From: Phoronis ovalis
Taxonomy: Eukaryota; Phoronida; Phoronidae
Reading direction: 5' to 3'
NCBI GenBank assembly: GCA_028565635.1
Contig: JAOXYB010092494.1
Coordinates: 8,193-37,240 of the forward strand
DNA: 29,048 bases
A program made the position numbers and the translations under genes. Shown here one piece after another: positions 12,301 through 18,005 of this stretch (position 1 is its first letter; every line of letters starts with the position of its first letter). The notes below the pieces were generated by a model, which searched no databases, was not told where the DNA came from, and was given only the letters and a program-made list of their open reading frames with translations.

Positions 12301-14765
12301 TTTCTTTGGTTCTGATTTTCTTTGTTTATTTGACATTTCATTCTATATTTATTATTTGCTATGTTTTATATTTTAATTTAGGTGACCAACAACCAGCCCC
12401 AACATCACCAACAGGTTCAGCTGAGGAGAAAGCTGAAGGTATTATAATCAATTGCATTGATAAATAACCATATAACTACTCTTCCCGACTACTGCCTTGC
12501 ATGCTTATAGTTTATTTAATGGTGTGTACTAATTAAAATGTGGATAGAACTTGCATGGCTAAAATGGATGCCACTGTAGACTAATTTTGCTCTACTTTTC
12601 AAAACATGTAGGTCATCACAATGCACTTCTTGATCTAACATAATCTGTGCACTTCCTTGTAGTTTATTTTTTGATCTATACACAATTTACATGACAAAAA
12701 TGGTGACAGGGCAATATTTGTGATGCATGGATATTTAAGCAGAAAGTGGAACACCATAGTTTTGTCTACTGATATTTTGGAAGGATGCAACACGGTCTAA
12801 TAACTTGTTTTTTGATTGCTAACAGCAGCTGAGAGTGGTAATTTAGAGCTATACAACAGCACATTCCAGTTACTTTGTTGGGTAGCTCATTTGTTATAGC
12901 ATTTCGAAATATTGTGAAGTATGTTTGTAATGAAAAAGAAAATTATATGCAATATTTTATATCCAGAAAAGAATATATTGCTTGATAATCTTGCTTGCAC
13001 ACACCGTCGCTTAATAACTTGCTTGTACTGCATATATATGTATTAACAGTATGTTATGTAATAAATGATGCATATTATGCCTGTAATAAAAAAATGATAA
13101 TGTTTGACAATTAACTATGTTGCTAGTATACATTGCGAACAACTATGTTTTATTTAATTTTATTGTTCTTTTTTATACTTAGCATGAAAGTAATTAACTT
13201 TTCTTCATTGCATTTAATTTTTGCAATATCTTAATTAGGAAAGATGTCATATGTCACAGATAGAGTATACTTGAAACCAAATTACGTTTATTAAATGTAA
13301 ATGAATAAATTGTCATAACATTTATTATTGTCTTTTATAGCAGTTTCCAAGTTTCTTCAAGTAGTTAAGTACCATTATGTTGGCACTTAAAATATCCTAG
13401 TATCAAAAAGTAACATGTATCTCTGGTATGGCTGCCAGTATAGTATATCCAACCCTGGAACATTGTCTTAGTATTTCAATTTTTTTGTAGTTGAAGACAA
13501 AGAAAAGAAGGATGCACCTCCAGCTGATGATGATGCTCCCAAAGGGGAGGACCAACCTGTTGATGATTCTCAACCTGCCGACGGTGATAAACCAGCAGAT
13601 GATGGGGACAAGCCAACAGGTAATCAGCTAGTGAAATTTTTGTACTAAAGCTGTTCGGCTGACACCCACTGATCAAACTGTAAACCAGATACTAATGCCC
13701 ATAAAATGGCAATATATATATATATAGTTTGTTCCTAAGTTTGTTGGAATCAGAAGGTGACAGCCCAAGATCTCTATGAGTTGAAGGTAAAGAAAAGCTA
13801 AATAATGTCAATTGCAAGAATTTCAGGTTTCATGACATTAATTGTGTTCTGTGATATATAAGGTAAAGAATAGGCTGGCAATTGTCAAATGAAGTATGTA
13901 AAAAAGCGTAACAGTCAGTATTTGAATCAGAAATTATGGATTAGAGGGAATTAATTTTTCTGAAAGGATTAATATGTTTTTTTTTGTTCTCAGCAGATGC
14001 AGACAAACCTGCAGATGGTGATGCTGCTCCTGCTGATGCTGCACCAGCTAATGACGGTGACAAACCAGCTGATGATGCAGATAAACCAGCTGATGATGCA
14101 GATAAACCAGCTGATGATGCAGATAAACCAGCTGATGATGCTGATAAACCAGCCGATGACTCTGATAAGCAAACTGGGGATGCTGATAAACCGGCTGATG
14201 ACTCTGATAAACTTGCTGACGATGCCCAAAAGCCAGCCGATGACGCAGGTAACCCTGTCTTAACTAATTAGATTCACTAAATAAATAAATAAACTGAAAT
14301 GTCAAATTTATTTGGTCATGGTAATTCTATTTTTGCTTATTTATTACTTTTAAATTTCACTTATAGTTGCTGGTTTGTTTATATCTATGATCAGTCAAGA
14401 CAAAACACTTACTGGAATGTAATTGACAATCTAACTTCATGTGCATACAGCAATCGTAGGCCTAGTTATACGTGATGCACTCCACTTATTGACCCATTCT
14501 TTCTAGCAGCTGATCTTATTCATAACACTTGGCATACCATTGCATTCACTGTACAGCACAAAAAGTGTATTTGTCTCACCAATAAATATTGCATTGACAT
14601 TTTGACTAAAACTTTGTATAAAGGGTTTAGTTTGATTTTAAGCGGGATATTTATTTTCCAAGCTAACTGTTCAGTTTTGTGGAAAGTTTAGGAATTTATT
14701 TTTGCATTATTTGTTGTCTTTCAGATGCCAAACCTAATGACTCAGAGGATAAGCCAGCTGATTAA
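175..14765 (+). CDS. NME8/TXNDC3-like axonemal NDPK-repeat protein with a long modular acidic tail (5' partial, multi-exon)
   Basis: This gene starts before the window; its 3' end is here. Exons: 175-323, 755-899, 1148-1255, 1696-1826, 3676-3732, 4074-4121, 4564-4617, 5676-6761, 7219-8837 (or an internal donor), 9770-9817, 10808-10906, 11962-12033, 12382-12438, 13491-13619, 13994-14248, 14725-14765. The frame is intact through all junctions. The first four exons encode the end of one NDPK domain and one full NDPK domain; the rest is Asp/Pro/Ala/Ser/Thr-rich tail. Tandem NDPK domains of this kind, usually behind a thioredoxin domain, typify NME8/TXNDC3 and sea urchin outer-arm dynein intermediate chain IC1, so an axonemal role is inferred. 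The thioredoxin domain would lie upstream and is not seen. NME9 is an alternative family name. Whether all tail exons occur in one transcript cannot be told from DNA; several C termini are possible. Confidence 0.85.
324..754 (+). other. Intron
   Basis: A GT...AG intron in phase 1. AT-rich, no coding potential, no repeat or RNA recognised. Confidence 0.8.
755..899 (+). CDS. Exon: NDPK domain, helical middle part
   Basis: The acceptor TTTTCAG is at 748-754. The exon reads DEIMEKIREAGFHIAARKE, then a segment with the FYGDL motif carrying the conserved tyrosine of NDPKs, and ends in HMT. The donor is AAG|GTGTGT with two bases left over. In NDPKs this is the Kpn-loop/nucleotide-entry half, and the fit to the family is continuous with the exons on either side. 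Confidence 0.9.
1148..1255 (+). CDS. Exon: NDPK domain, nucleotide-binding part
   Basis: The acceptor ATTTTAG lies before 1148. The split codon gives SGK, then TLFMILTKEDAVDNWRQIIG and PTDPEAAKTDAPD. The arginine of NWRQ and the threonine of GPTDP occupy the positions of human NDPK-A R88 and T94, which contact phosphate. The donor is ATAG|GTACAT with two bases left over. Confidence 0.9.
1256..1695 (+). other. Intron
   Basis: A phase-2 intron, AT-rich, ending in a T-rich tract and TTGCAG. No other feature recognised. Confidence 0.8.
1696..1826 (+). CDS. Exon: NDPK domain end with catalytic histidine
   Basis: The split Ser codon is followed by LRALFGQDVKANAVHGSS and the closing helix HAKEEIQQIFG. 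The catalytic NAVHGS motif is intact and the arginine of DSLRA matches NDPK-A R105. With the lysine, tyrosine, R88- and T94-type residues of the preceding exons, this domain appears catalytically competent. The Asp after HGS in typical NDPKs is Ser here. The exon ends GTTCAAG|GT in phase 1, the phase kept by every later intron of the gene. Confidence 0.9.
1827..3675 (+). other. Long intron between the NDPK domain and the acidic tail
   Basis: 1.85 kb of AT-rich sequence with many poly-A and poly-T runs. Short open frames (such as one at 2756-2944) have no coding character. I see no repeat, RNA gene or cassette exon with usable splice sites. Confidence 0.7.
3676..3732 (+). CDS. Exon: acidic tail module 1 (57 bp)
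   Basis: Acceptor ATTAATAG and donor AGAAG|GTGAGT. It reads GPIGDEADEQEAADRNAE after a split Gly. Both flanking introns are phase 1 and the length divides by three, so it can be skipped without changing frame. Low-complexity acidic sequence with no domain. Confidence 0.75.
4074..4121 (+). CDS. Exon: acidic tail module 2 (48 bp)
   Basis: Acceptor TGTGCTTTAG and donor AGAAG|GTAAGT. It reads DADQQPAADGDQPPAE. Symmetric phase-1 exon, very similar in style to the terminal tail exons, which suggests a common origin by exon duplication. Confidence 0.75.
4564..4617 (+). CDS. Exon: acidic tail module 3 (54 bp)
   Basis: Acceptor CATTTCCAG and donor TGAAG|GTTGTT (weaker than its neighbours). It reads DDQDIADDFAYSEEEFDE, strongly acidic with aromatic residues. 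Symmetric phase-1 exon. Confidence 0.7.
4618..5675 (+). other. Intron with a perfect foldback
   Basis: A phase-1 intron of about 1.06 kb. Apart from the perfect inverted repeat at 4722-4765 it is AT-rich and featureless to my reading. The acceptor is placed at GCAAAG before 5676, behind a pyrimidine-rich tract. Confidence 0.65.
4722..4765. repeat. Perfect 19-bp inverted repeat, 6-nt loop
   Basis: The arm GGGATGAGGCCAAAAGTGC (4722-4740) is followed by GATGTA and by its exact reverse complement (4747-4765). The GC-richer arms stand out from the AT-rich intron. In RNA it would form a 19-bp hairpin. The arms are shorter than most miRNA precursors; a small foldback element is an alternative. Confidence 0.9.
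5676..6761 (+). CDS. Exon: Ser/Pro/Thr-rich tandem-repeat tail (1086 bp)
   Basis: This 362-codon symmetric phase-1 exon starts EIEGLLQEDQDDSRPAS and soon becomes a repeat of about 12 residues on the theme HPKSGHVTPxED, with many SGxxTP motifs that look like proline-directed phosphorylation sites. From 6116 a higher-order repeat of 48 residues (144 bp) dominates. The donor is GGGAG|GTAAAT. No known domain; predicted disordered. The out-of-frame reading at 6021-6665 is open only because the repeat length divides by three. Confidence 0.8.
6116..6694 (+). repeat. 144-bp tandem repeat (four units) inside the exon
   Basis: Units begin at 6116, 6260, 6404 and 6548. The last is 147 bp because of one extra codon. 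Units two and three read identically base for base by eye; units one and four differ at scattered positions. Each unit encodes two related 24-residue halves, RPRSGSQxHTxxxPKSG and RPRSVSQTDTSDRPKSG types. Identity of two neighbours implies recent duplication or conversion, and copy number may vary between individuals. Confidence 0.92.
6762..7218 (+). other. Intron, with a cryptic-exon-like segment
   Basis: A phase-1 intron. A TGCATG motif lies at 6807-6812, about 45 bases after the donor. A strong-looking acceptor (TTTTCCCAG at 6862-6870) opens an in-frame stretch running to a stop at 7128-7130, but I find no donor keeping phase 1, so it is not annotated as an exon. Confidence 0.6.
7219..8837 (+). 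CDS. Exon: large Asp/Pro/Thr-rich tail exon with an in-frame stop (alternative C terminus)
   Basis: The acceptor TTTTCTCAG ends at 7218. In phase with the upstream exons it reads DLSHDDASRERSRPSSRIK and is open for 539 codons to TAG at 8835-8837. From about 7330 to 8000 it is a degenerate repeat on the theme APDGDKxVTP. A Ser/Thr/Lys-rich stretch follows, and then a hydrophobic or amphipathic C terminus from about 8680 (GLDFVVTEWCKIVMENIMLW and onward). It may be a terminal exon. Phase-1 donors inside, notably GAAG|GTAACA after 8658 (giving a 1440-bp symmetric exon) and AAAG|GTAGAT after 8268, would instead let it join the downstream tail exons. The acidic tail is probably disordered. Confidence 0.7.
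7330..8000 (+). repeat. Degenerate coding repeat, theme APDGDKAVTP
   Basis: About 10-14 residues per unit, repeated with much variation (PDGDK, PDNDN, PDDDE and others), encoded by related GATGGTGACAA-type DNA. The reverse strand is open over much of this stretch only as a side effect of the codon bias. Confidence 0.75.
8838..9769 (+). other. Intron, or 3' UTR of the long-exon isoform plus intron
   Basis: TGCATG motifs occur at 8847, 8980, 8984 and 9003, the last three inside the TGCATGCATGC-rich stretch at 8980-9010. AATAAA at 9461-9466 could serve as a poly(A) signal if the upstream exon is terminal. The sequence is otherwise AT-rich with nothing recognised. Confidence 0.55.
9770..9817 (+). 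CDS. Candidate exon: tail module (48 bp) with GC donor or stop
   Basis: The acceptor ATAATTTAG is followed by an in-phase stretch reading DPIDDKQQNIEKRQLS. It ends TCAG|GCTAGT: either a GC-AG donor (CAG before, +5 G and +6 T as in the consensus) or, read through, codons GGC TAG. It is symmetric phase 1 at 48 bp. AATAAA at 9922-9927 could terminate the read-through form. A weaker call than its neighbours because it is short. Confidence 0.4.
9818..10807 (+). other. Intron
   Basis: A TGCATG motif lies at 9834-9839, just after the candidate GC donor. The remainder is AT-rich, including a pyrimidine-rich stretch at about 10130-10180 (TTTCTCTCTTTGTCTGTC). Nothing else recognised. Confidence 0.5.
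10808..10906 (+). CDS. Exon: tail module (99 bp) with GC donor or stop
   Basis: The acceptor AAATTTTAG is followed in phase by DSGDQPKATTPADQQPVDE and then TVAPSDPDAKDETE, clearly of the tail type. It ends GAAG|GCTAGT: a GC-AG donor candidate, or the codons GGC TAG if unspliced. AATAAA at 11066-11071 would suit a terminal-exon form. Symmetric phase 1. Confidence 0.65.
10907..11961 (+). other. Intron holding an antisense gene-like relic
   Basis: TGCATG motifs at 10919, 10971, 11081, 11323 and 11532. The minus strand at about 11100-11655 has protein-like sequence (see separate entry). The acceptor for the next exon follows a long T tract at 11897-11930. Confidence 0.6.
11100..11655 (-). pseudogene. 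Possible decayed protein-coding fragment, antisense in the intron
   Basis: On the minus strand, a protein-like reading (YKRKQLKAHISIKQCHEINI... from 11651) passes by a frame change near 11510 into HISLTDCNVADLANIRLDRS and on through KHKRRVALEFLCYLVEHYP to a stop at 11222. After another frame change comes HLRVIDPSVLPKVFVKN. Base composition is less AT-rich than the flanks. I do not recognise the family; it could be a mobile-element fragment or retroposed gene piece. The frame changes argue against a live gene, but chance open frames cannot be excluded. Confidence 0.35.
11962..12033 (+). CDS. Exon: tail module (72 bp) with GC donor or read-through stop
   Basis: The acceptor CAACTTTCAG is followed in phase by DQATTDKPDDADKNDKKADD and DAAT. 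It ends ACAG|GCGAGT, a good GC-AG donor (CAG, then G at +3, A, G, T). If unspliced the frame runs GEFCLTL to TAA at 12052-12054. Symmetric phase 1. Confidence 0.65.
12034..12381 (+). other. Intron
   Basis: AT-rich, with AATAAA at 12134-12139 and a TTTATTTATTATTATTTATT stretch near 12246-12270. Nothing else recognised. Confidence 0.55.
12382..12438 (+). CDS. Exon: tail module (57 bp)
   Basis: Acceptor TTTTAATTTAG and normal donor TGAAG|GTATTA. It reads GDQQPAPTSPTGSAEEKAE in phase. Symmetric phase-1 exon resembling the 4074-4121 and 10808-10906 modules (the DQQP motif is shared). Confidence 0.7.
12439..13490 (+). other. Intron with a possible microexon
   Basis: TGCATG motifs at 12498, 12552 and 12724. 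At 12826-12837 a 12-base stretch lies between TTGCTAACAG and GTAATT in the right phase, but the signal is too short to call as an exon. The rest is AT-rich. Confidence 0.55.
13491..13619 (+). CDS. Exon: acidic tail module (129 bp)
   Basis: The acceptor TTTTTTTGTAG is followed by VEDKEKKDAPPADDDAPKGE, then DQPVDDSQPADGDKPADDGD, ending CCAACAG|GTAATC. It carries an initial charged K/E cluster, then the DKPADD theme that expands in the next exon. Symmetric phase 1. Confidence 0.8.
13620..13993 (+). other. Intron
   Basis: Includes an (AT)n run at about 13712-13726 and ends in a T tract followed by the tandem acceptor CAGCAG at 13991-13996. Nothing else recognised. Confidence 0.7.
13994..14248 (+). 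CDS. Exon: DKPADDA heptad-repeat tail (255 or 252 bp)
   Basis: The tandem acceptor CAGCAG allows a start at 13994 or 13997, differing by one Ala. It reads ADADKPADGDAAPADAAPAN and then nine units of DKPADDA. The donor is CGCAG|GTAACC. Symmetric phase 1 in either form. Highly acidic, proline every seventh residue, predicted extended. The antisense open frame at 13990-14229 is a by-product of the repeat. Confidence 0.8.
14059..14247 (+). repeat. 21-bp coding minisatellite, nine units
   Basis: The unit is GATAAACCAGCTGATGATGC plus one base, encoding DKPADDA. The second and third units are identical and the first and fourth each differ from them by one base; later units (from 14143) diverge, for example DKQTGDA and QKPADDA. 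The array ends one base before the exon end. Confidence 0.92.
14249..14724 (+). other. Last intron
   Basis: A GT...AG phase-1 intron ending TTGTCTTTCAG. No additional feature seen. Confidence 0.75.
14725..14765 (+). CDS. Terminal coding exon of the NDPK-repeat gene
   Basis: It reads DAKPNDSEDKPAD and stops at TAA (14763-14765), continuing the DKPAD theme. It follows a phase-1 intron like the other tail exons. Confidence 0.8.
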
Positions 14766-15150
14766 AGAACTTGGAAAACTATAGACCATATGTTCAACAT
14801 TTCTTGGTAGATTCTTTATACTCTATTTTTTCAAAAGAATTGTAATTAACTACTTTTCGTAGAATCTTCTGGTGTAAATACATTTACTAGTTTTTTCAAT
14901 GTTGTTTACCAGTTTTACTTGTTATTAGAAAATTTTGTACATCTAAACACAATTCAAATTCATGAGTATTGTACTTGCATTCCGTCCAAAACAAAATGTG
15001 ACTAGCTCTGTATTGTACTTGCATTCCGTCCCAAACAAAATGTGACTATAGCTCTGCTTTGAAAGCACAATATAAATTATTATAAGCAGTATTTGCAGAT
15101 TTATTTATATTTTTAATGACTGTTTATATGAAAATAAACAAATTTACTTA
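14766..15150 (+). other. 3' UTR with tandem duplication
   Basis: Between the stop codon and the poly(A) signal at 15133. It contains a tandem duplicate of about 45 bp: copy one at 14967-15010 and copy two at 15011-15056, both starting TATTGTACTTGCATTCCGTC and differing by a substitution and a short insertion. Confidence 0.7.
15133..15138 (+). terminator. Poly(A) signal AATAAA
   Basis: AATAAA about 370 bases after the stop codon, followed by T-rich and GT-containing sequence (TATTGTCTTTGTCTTTT). The most likely 3' end of the full-tail transcript. Confidence 0.6.
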
Positions 15151-16547
15151 TTTGCCTTTATATTGTCTTTGTCTTTTAAACTCATGCTGAAAACAACAAC
15201 AACAAACAAAAGCAATATGTTTTTATATTAGAGACTCAATTTCTGATAATTAACTGCAGCAATCTAAGCTGATTGTTTGAATTAACAGATCTATCAGGCT
15301 GGCGATTCATACCTTAGTTTCATTAATTATATTAAGTTCTTGAATACATCAATCTTTTAATAAAACCTTATCTACATACAGTTTTGAAATAAGTATGCTT
15401 CTCAATTTGGGACAGTATAAATGCGGATAAGGGGAATACATCAAGCAGCTTGATTTGTAACTGCAAAGTAATTATTAGAAGATTTATTTAGATATGTTCA
15501 AAAAATTATTTGAATCAGTTTGATCGACACACATTTCCATATTGTTAGTTATTTAGGTTTTTAAGACTTGCTCATCAGGTTCATCAGAGTGATAAGCCTA
15601 CATTTTGGGCCACAGATTAAATATATAATACCTCCAGAGTTCTAGTCCATCATTTTTAAACATTCATAACTTTAAGTTATTTCAGTTCATATTAATATAT
15701 TAAATAAATTTACTTGTGGTTTGTAGTGTCTTGTACCATCAAAATCTTATGTCAAGCCACAAAAGGATGAAAATTTATCTAGTAATCTATTCAAATGTTA
15801 TGAATACCCTATTGGTAATTTAAGTAATTTGTAAATGAAATGTTAATCAAGTGAAGTAGATGTTTACCAGTTTACCATAATGGTAGTGATATCTCAACGT
15901 AACACATACAATGTGTCTGACATTTCCCAGGGGTCGGACTCAAATCAGTGGATGGTACGTATGTTTGTGAACAAAAAAGTGTAAAATGGGTTATTTTTTA
16001 TAAAAACAAGCATGGTAACATGCATCATGCAGCTGGCATTAATTTTTTTAAATGTAAAGCACAAATACCTTCTTTGATTGTCTATACGCCCTTATGGTGA
16101 TTCATTTACTGGCCAGGGGTATTTAAATTTCAATACAGTGCTGATAAAAAGGGTAACTATCTAAAATTTCTTTTAGTCAGTGAAAAGTGGTCAAAATTTA
16201 AAAATATTATAGGGTCTTTTTCCAAACCCATTCACAAACATTAGTACCAGTTATTCCATTGAGTCCGATTTACAGGTGATATTTAAATCTTTTTTTTTCA
16301 GATCATTGGATTCCAGCTGATTGATTGACGAAGTTTTGGCTCAACTTCAATGACACTTTATTCCACACCAGCCAAGATGTCATAGGTTGCTTCATCCACT
16401 AGTGGGTTTATTCATAGAAAAAAAACACGAAACCAGTCACCTGCCAGAAGGGAATTACAGTTGGTCGGAGTGTGGTAAATGGATCTGAGCTGTAAATACT
16501 GTTAATAGAAGGGCCTCTAGCTCTGTGAAAGAAGACAACACATCCTT
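15151..16547. other. Convergent intergenic region
   Basis: Lies between the 3' ends of two converging genes. No coding exon is seen on either strand. It holds the foldback element at 15934-16268. Confidence 0.65.
15934..16268. mobile_element. MITE-like foldback element (about 335 bp)
   Basis: The left end TCGGACTCAA (15934-15943), nine bases, TGGTAC, two bases, ATGTTTGTGAA is matched in inverted orientation at the right end, with TTGAGTCCGA at 16259-16268 and the same internal spacing and motifs. No open reading frame of transposase type inside. I could not define a clear target-site duplication, so the exact ends and family are open. Confidence 0.55.
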
Positions 16548-17326
16548 TTTATTTGACAAAAATACGACTCTTTTATTCTGGTTTTTCGCCAAAGAATATA
16601 GAAAATATTTACATCAAAACAAAAACAGAGCAATGGCATCAGCCAAAGCAACAATAACAATTGAATACTAGAAAACACACCATAGGCGTACAATACTCGC
16701 CAGATTTCCAGATATGCTTTTGTTGCAACGAAATTTTTTAAAGGCTTGCCATGACTGCTTTCATGTGCGAAATGTTCAACTTAACAACACATACTTGTGT
16801 ACTTCACATGTCTATAACTTTAACAATACAAAAACATGAGATAACAATGACATAATATTTTTAATGTCTGAATGCCTTATATAATCTAATCATAATCAAA
16901 ATAATTAAAATGAAGATGGTATTATACTTCATGTTACACCATAAAATTTGCACAAAGAAAATCTTGGGTAATAAGCATGGTTATAATATCAGAAGAATCC
17001 GGCACTGTCAAAAATATGTGCCTGAACCCTTATTATATACATACATAGTTATATACCTAAATCATTGCTAACTAAGCACTACTTTGTATATGCTTAATAT
17101 AAAGTAATGTCAAAAGTCGAATCTAACAGATACAATCCGAGTCCATCCATCTGTTAATATTTACTTTGCACATGCATCTCTGCACAGCTATTAAGCAGCA
17201 ATTCAATATTTGCAAACTACAGCACAAAATAGTTCATCCAAACAACTCAAAGTTGGAAAATTAATTCGGTACGTATTACAAATAGCACTTTTAAAATTGC
17301 ACCAATTACTTTAATAAATAATTTAT
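16548..17326 (-). other. 3' UTR of the CNC-bZIP gene
   Basis: Follows the TGA at 17327-17329 on the minus strand. Minus-strand AATAAA signals lie at 16572-16577 and 16548-16553 (TTTATT on the plus strand). The UTR end is therefore estimated, not known. Confidence 0.5.
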
Positions 17327-18005
17327 TCATTTTTTGTCACCTTTCCTCTTTTTCAATATTCTTTCTTGTGGGTTATTTTGTGTGCTGTTTATGGGTACGA
17401 GGAATACATTTCCATCAGCTGTCTGCTGAAGGGAATATTCATGAGGGTTGTATGGGCGTCCATTTTCATCACGAAGGGAAGAAAACAATTCTTGATACAG
17501 ATGACTGAACTTGTCTTTCAATTCACGAGCCTCTTTTTCAAACATATCATTTTGCTTTGACAATGTATCACGGTCTAGACGCATGTGGTCGACACCACCT
17601 TCCAAAGTCACGATGACATCCATTTTACGTTTACGACAATTCTGAGCTGCGACCTTGTTTTTACCACGTCTACGAATATCACGCGTGAGAGACAACTGAG
17701 CTTCGTTCAATGAATACTTTTGAATCAGCTCATTAAATTCTTCCACAGGGCTATTGATGATCTGATCAACAGTAAATGGCAGCTTCATGCCACGGGCACG
17801 TTTTTGATCTCGGGTTAAGGACTTTCCAGTTTTGTCTCGTCCTATTGGTTTTCTCTCGCGTGGTTGTTGGCCTGGTTGTAATGGGTAAGAGTGGTTGTGC
17901 ATGATGTGGCGTGGTTGGGCTGGTGAGAAATCAAAATTCGTGTGATTCGCTGATGACATATTCATGTGCATGTCTGGAGAGCCATCGTCAGAGCTGGCAT
18001 AATAG
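17327..18005 (-). CDS. Terminal exon: CNC domain, bZIP and Neh3
   Basis: The split Gly is followed by [20 protein letters not shown] and a His/Pro-rich linker. The CNC domain [20 protein letters not shown] continues into the Leu/Gln-rich part and the basic region [17 protein letters not shown]. The CNC signature Asn and Cys of AAQNCRKRK, which read the antioxidant-element half-site, are intact. A leucine zipper follows (L-D-R-D-T-L... to LYQELF). Neh3 [20 protein letters not shown] with DGNVFLVP nearly copies vertebrate NRF2. The end is a basic tail, KKRKGDKK, then TGA (17327-17329). No defect is seen. Confidence 0.96.

Noticed and set aside
13990-14229. Minus-strand Ile/Trp/Phe-rich open frame
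   Set aside because: Antisense shadow of the DKPADDA minisatellite.
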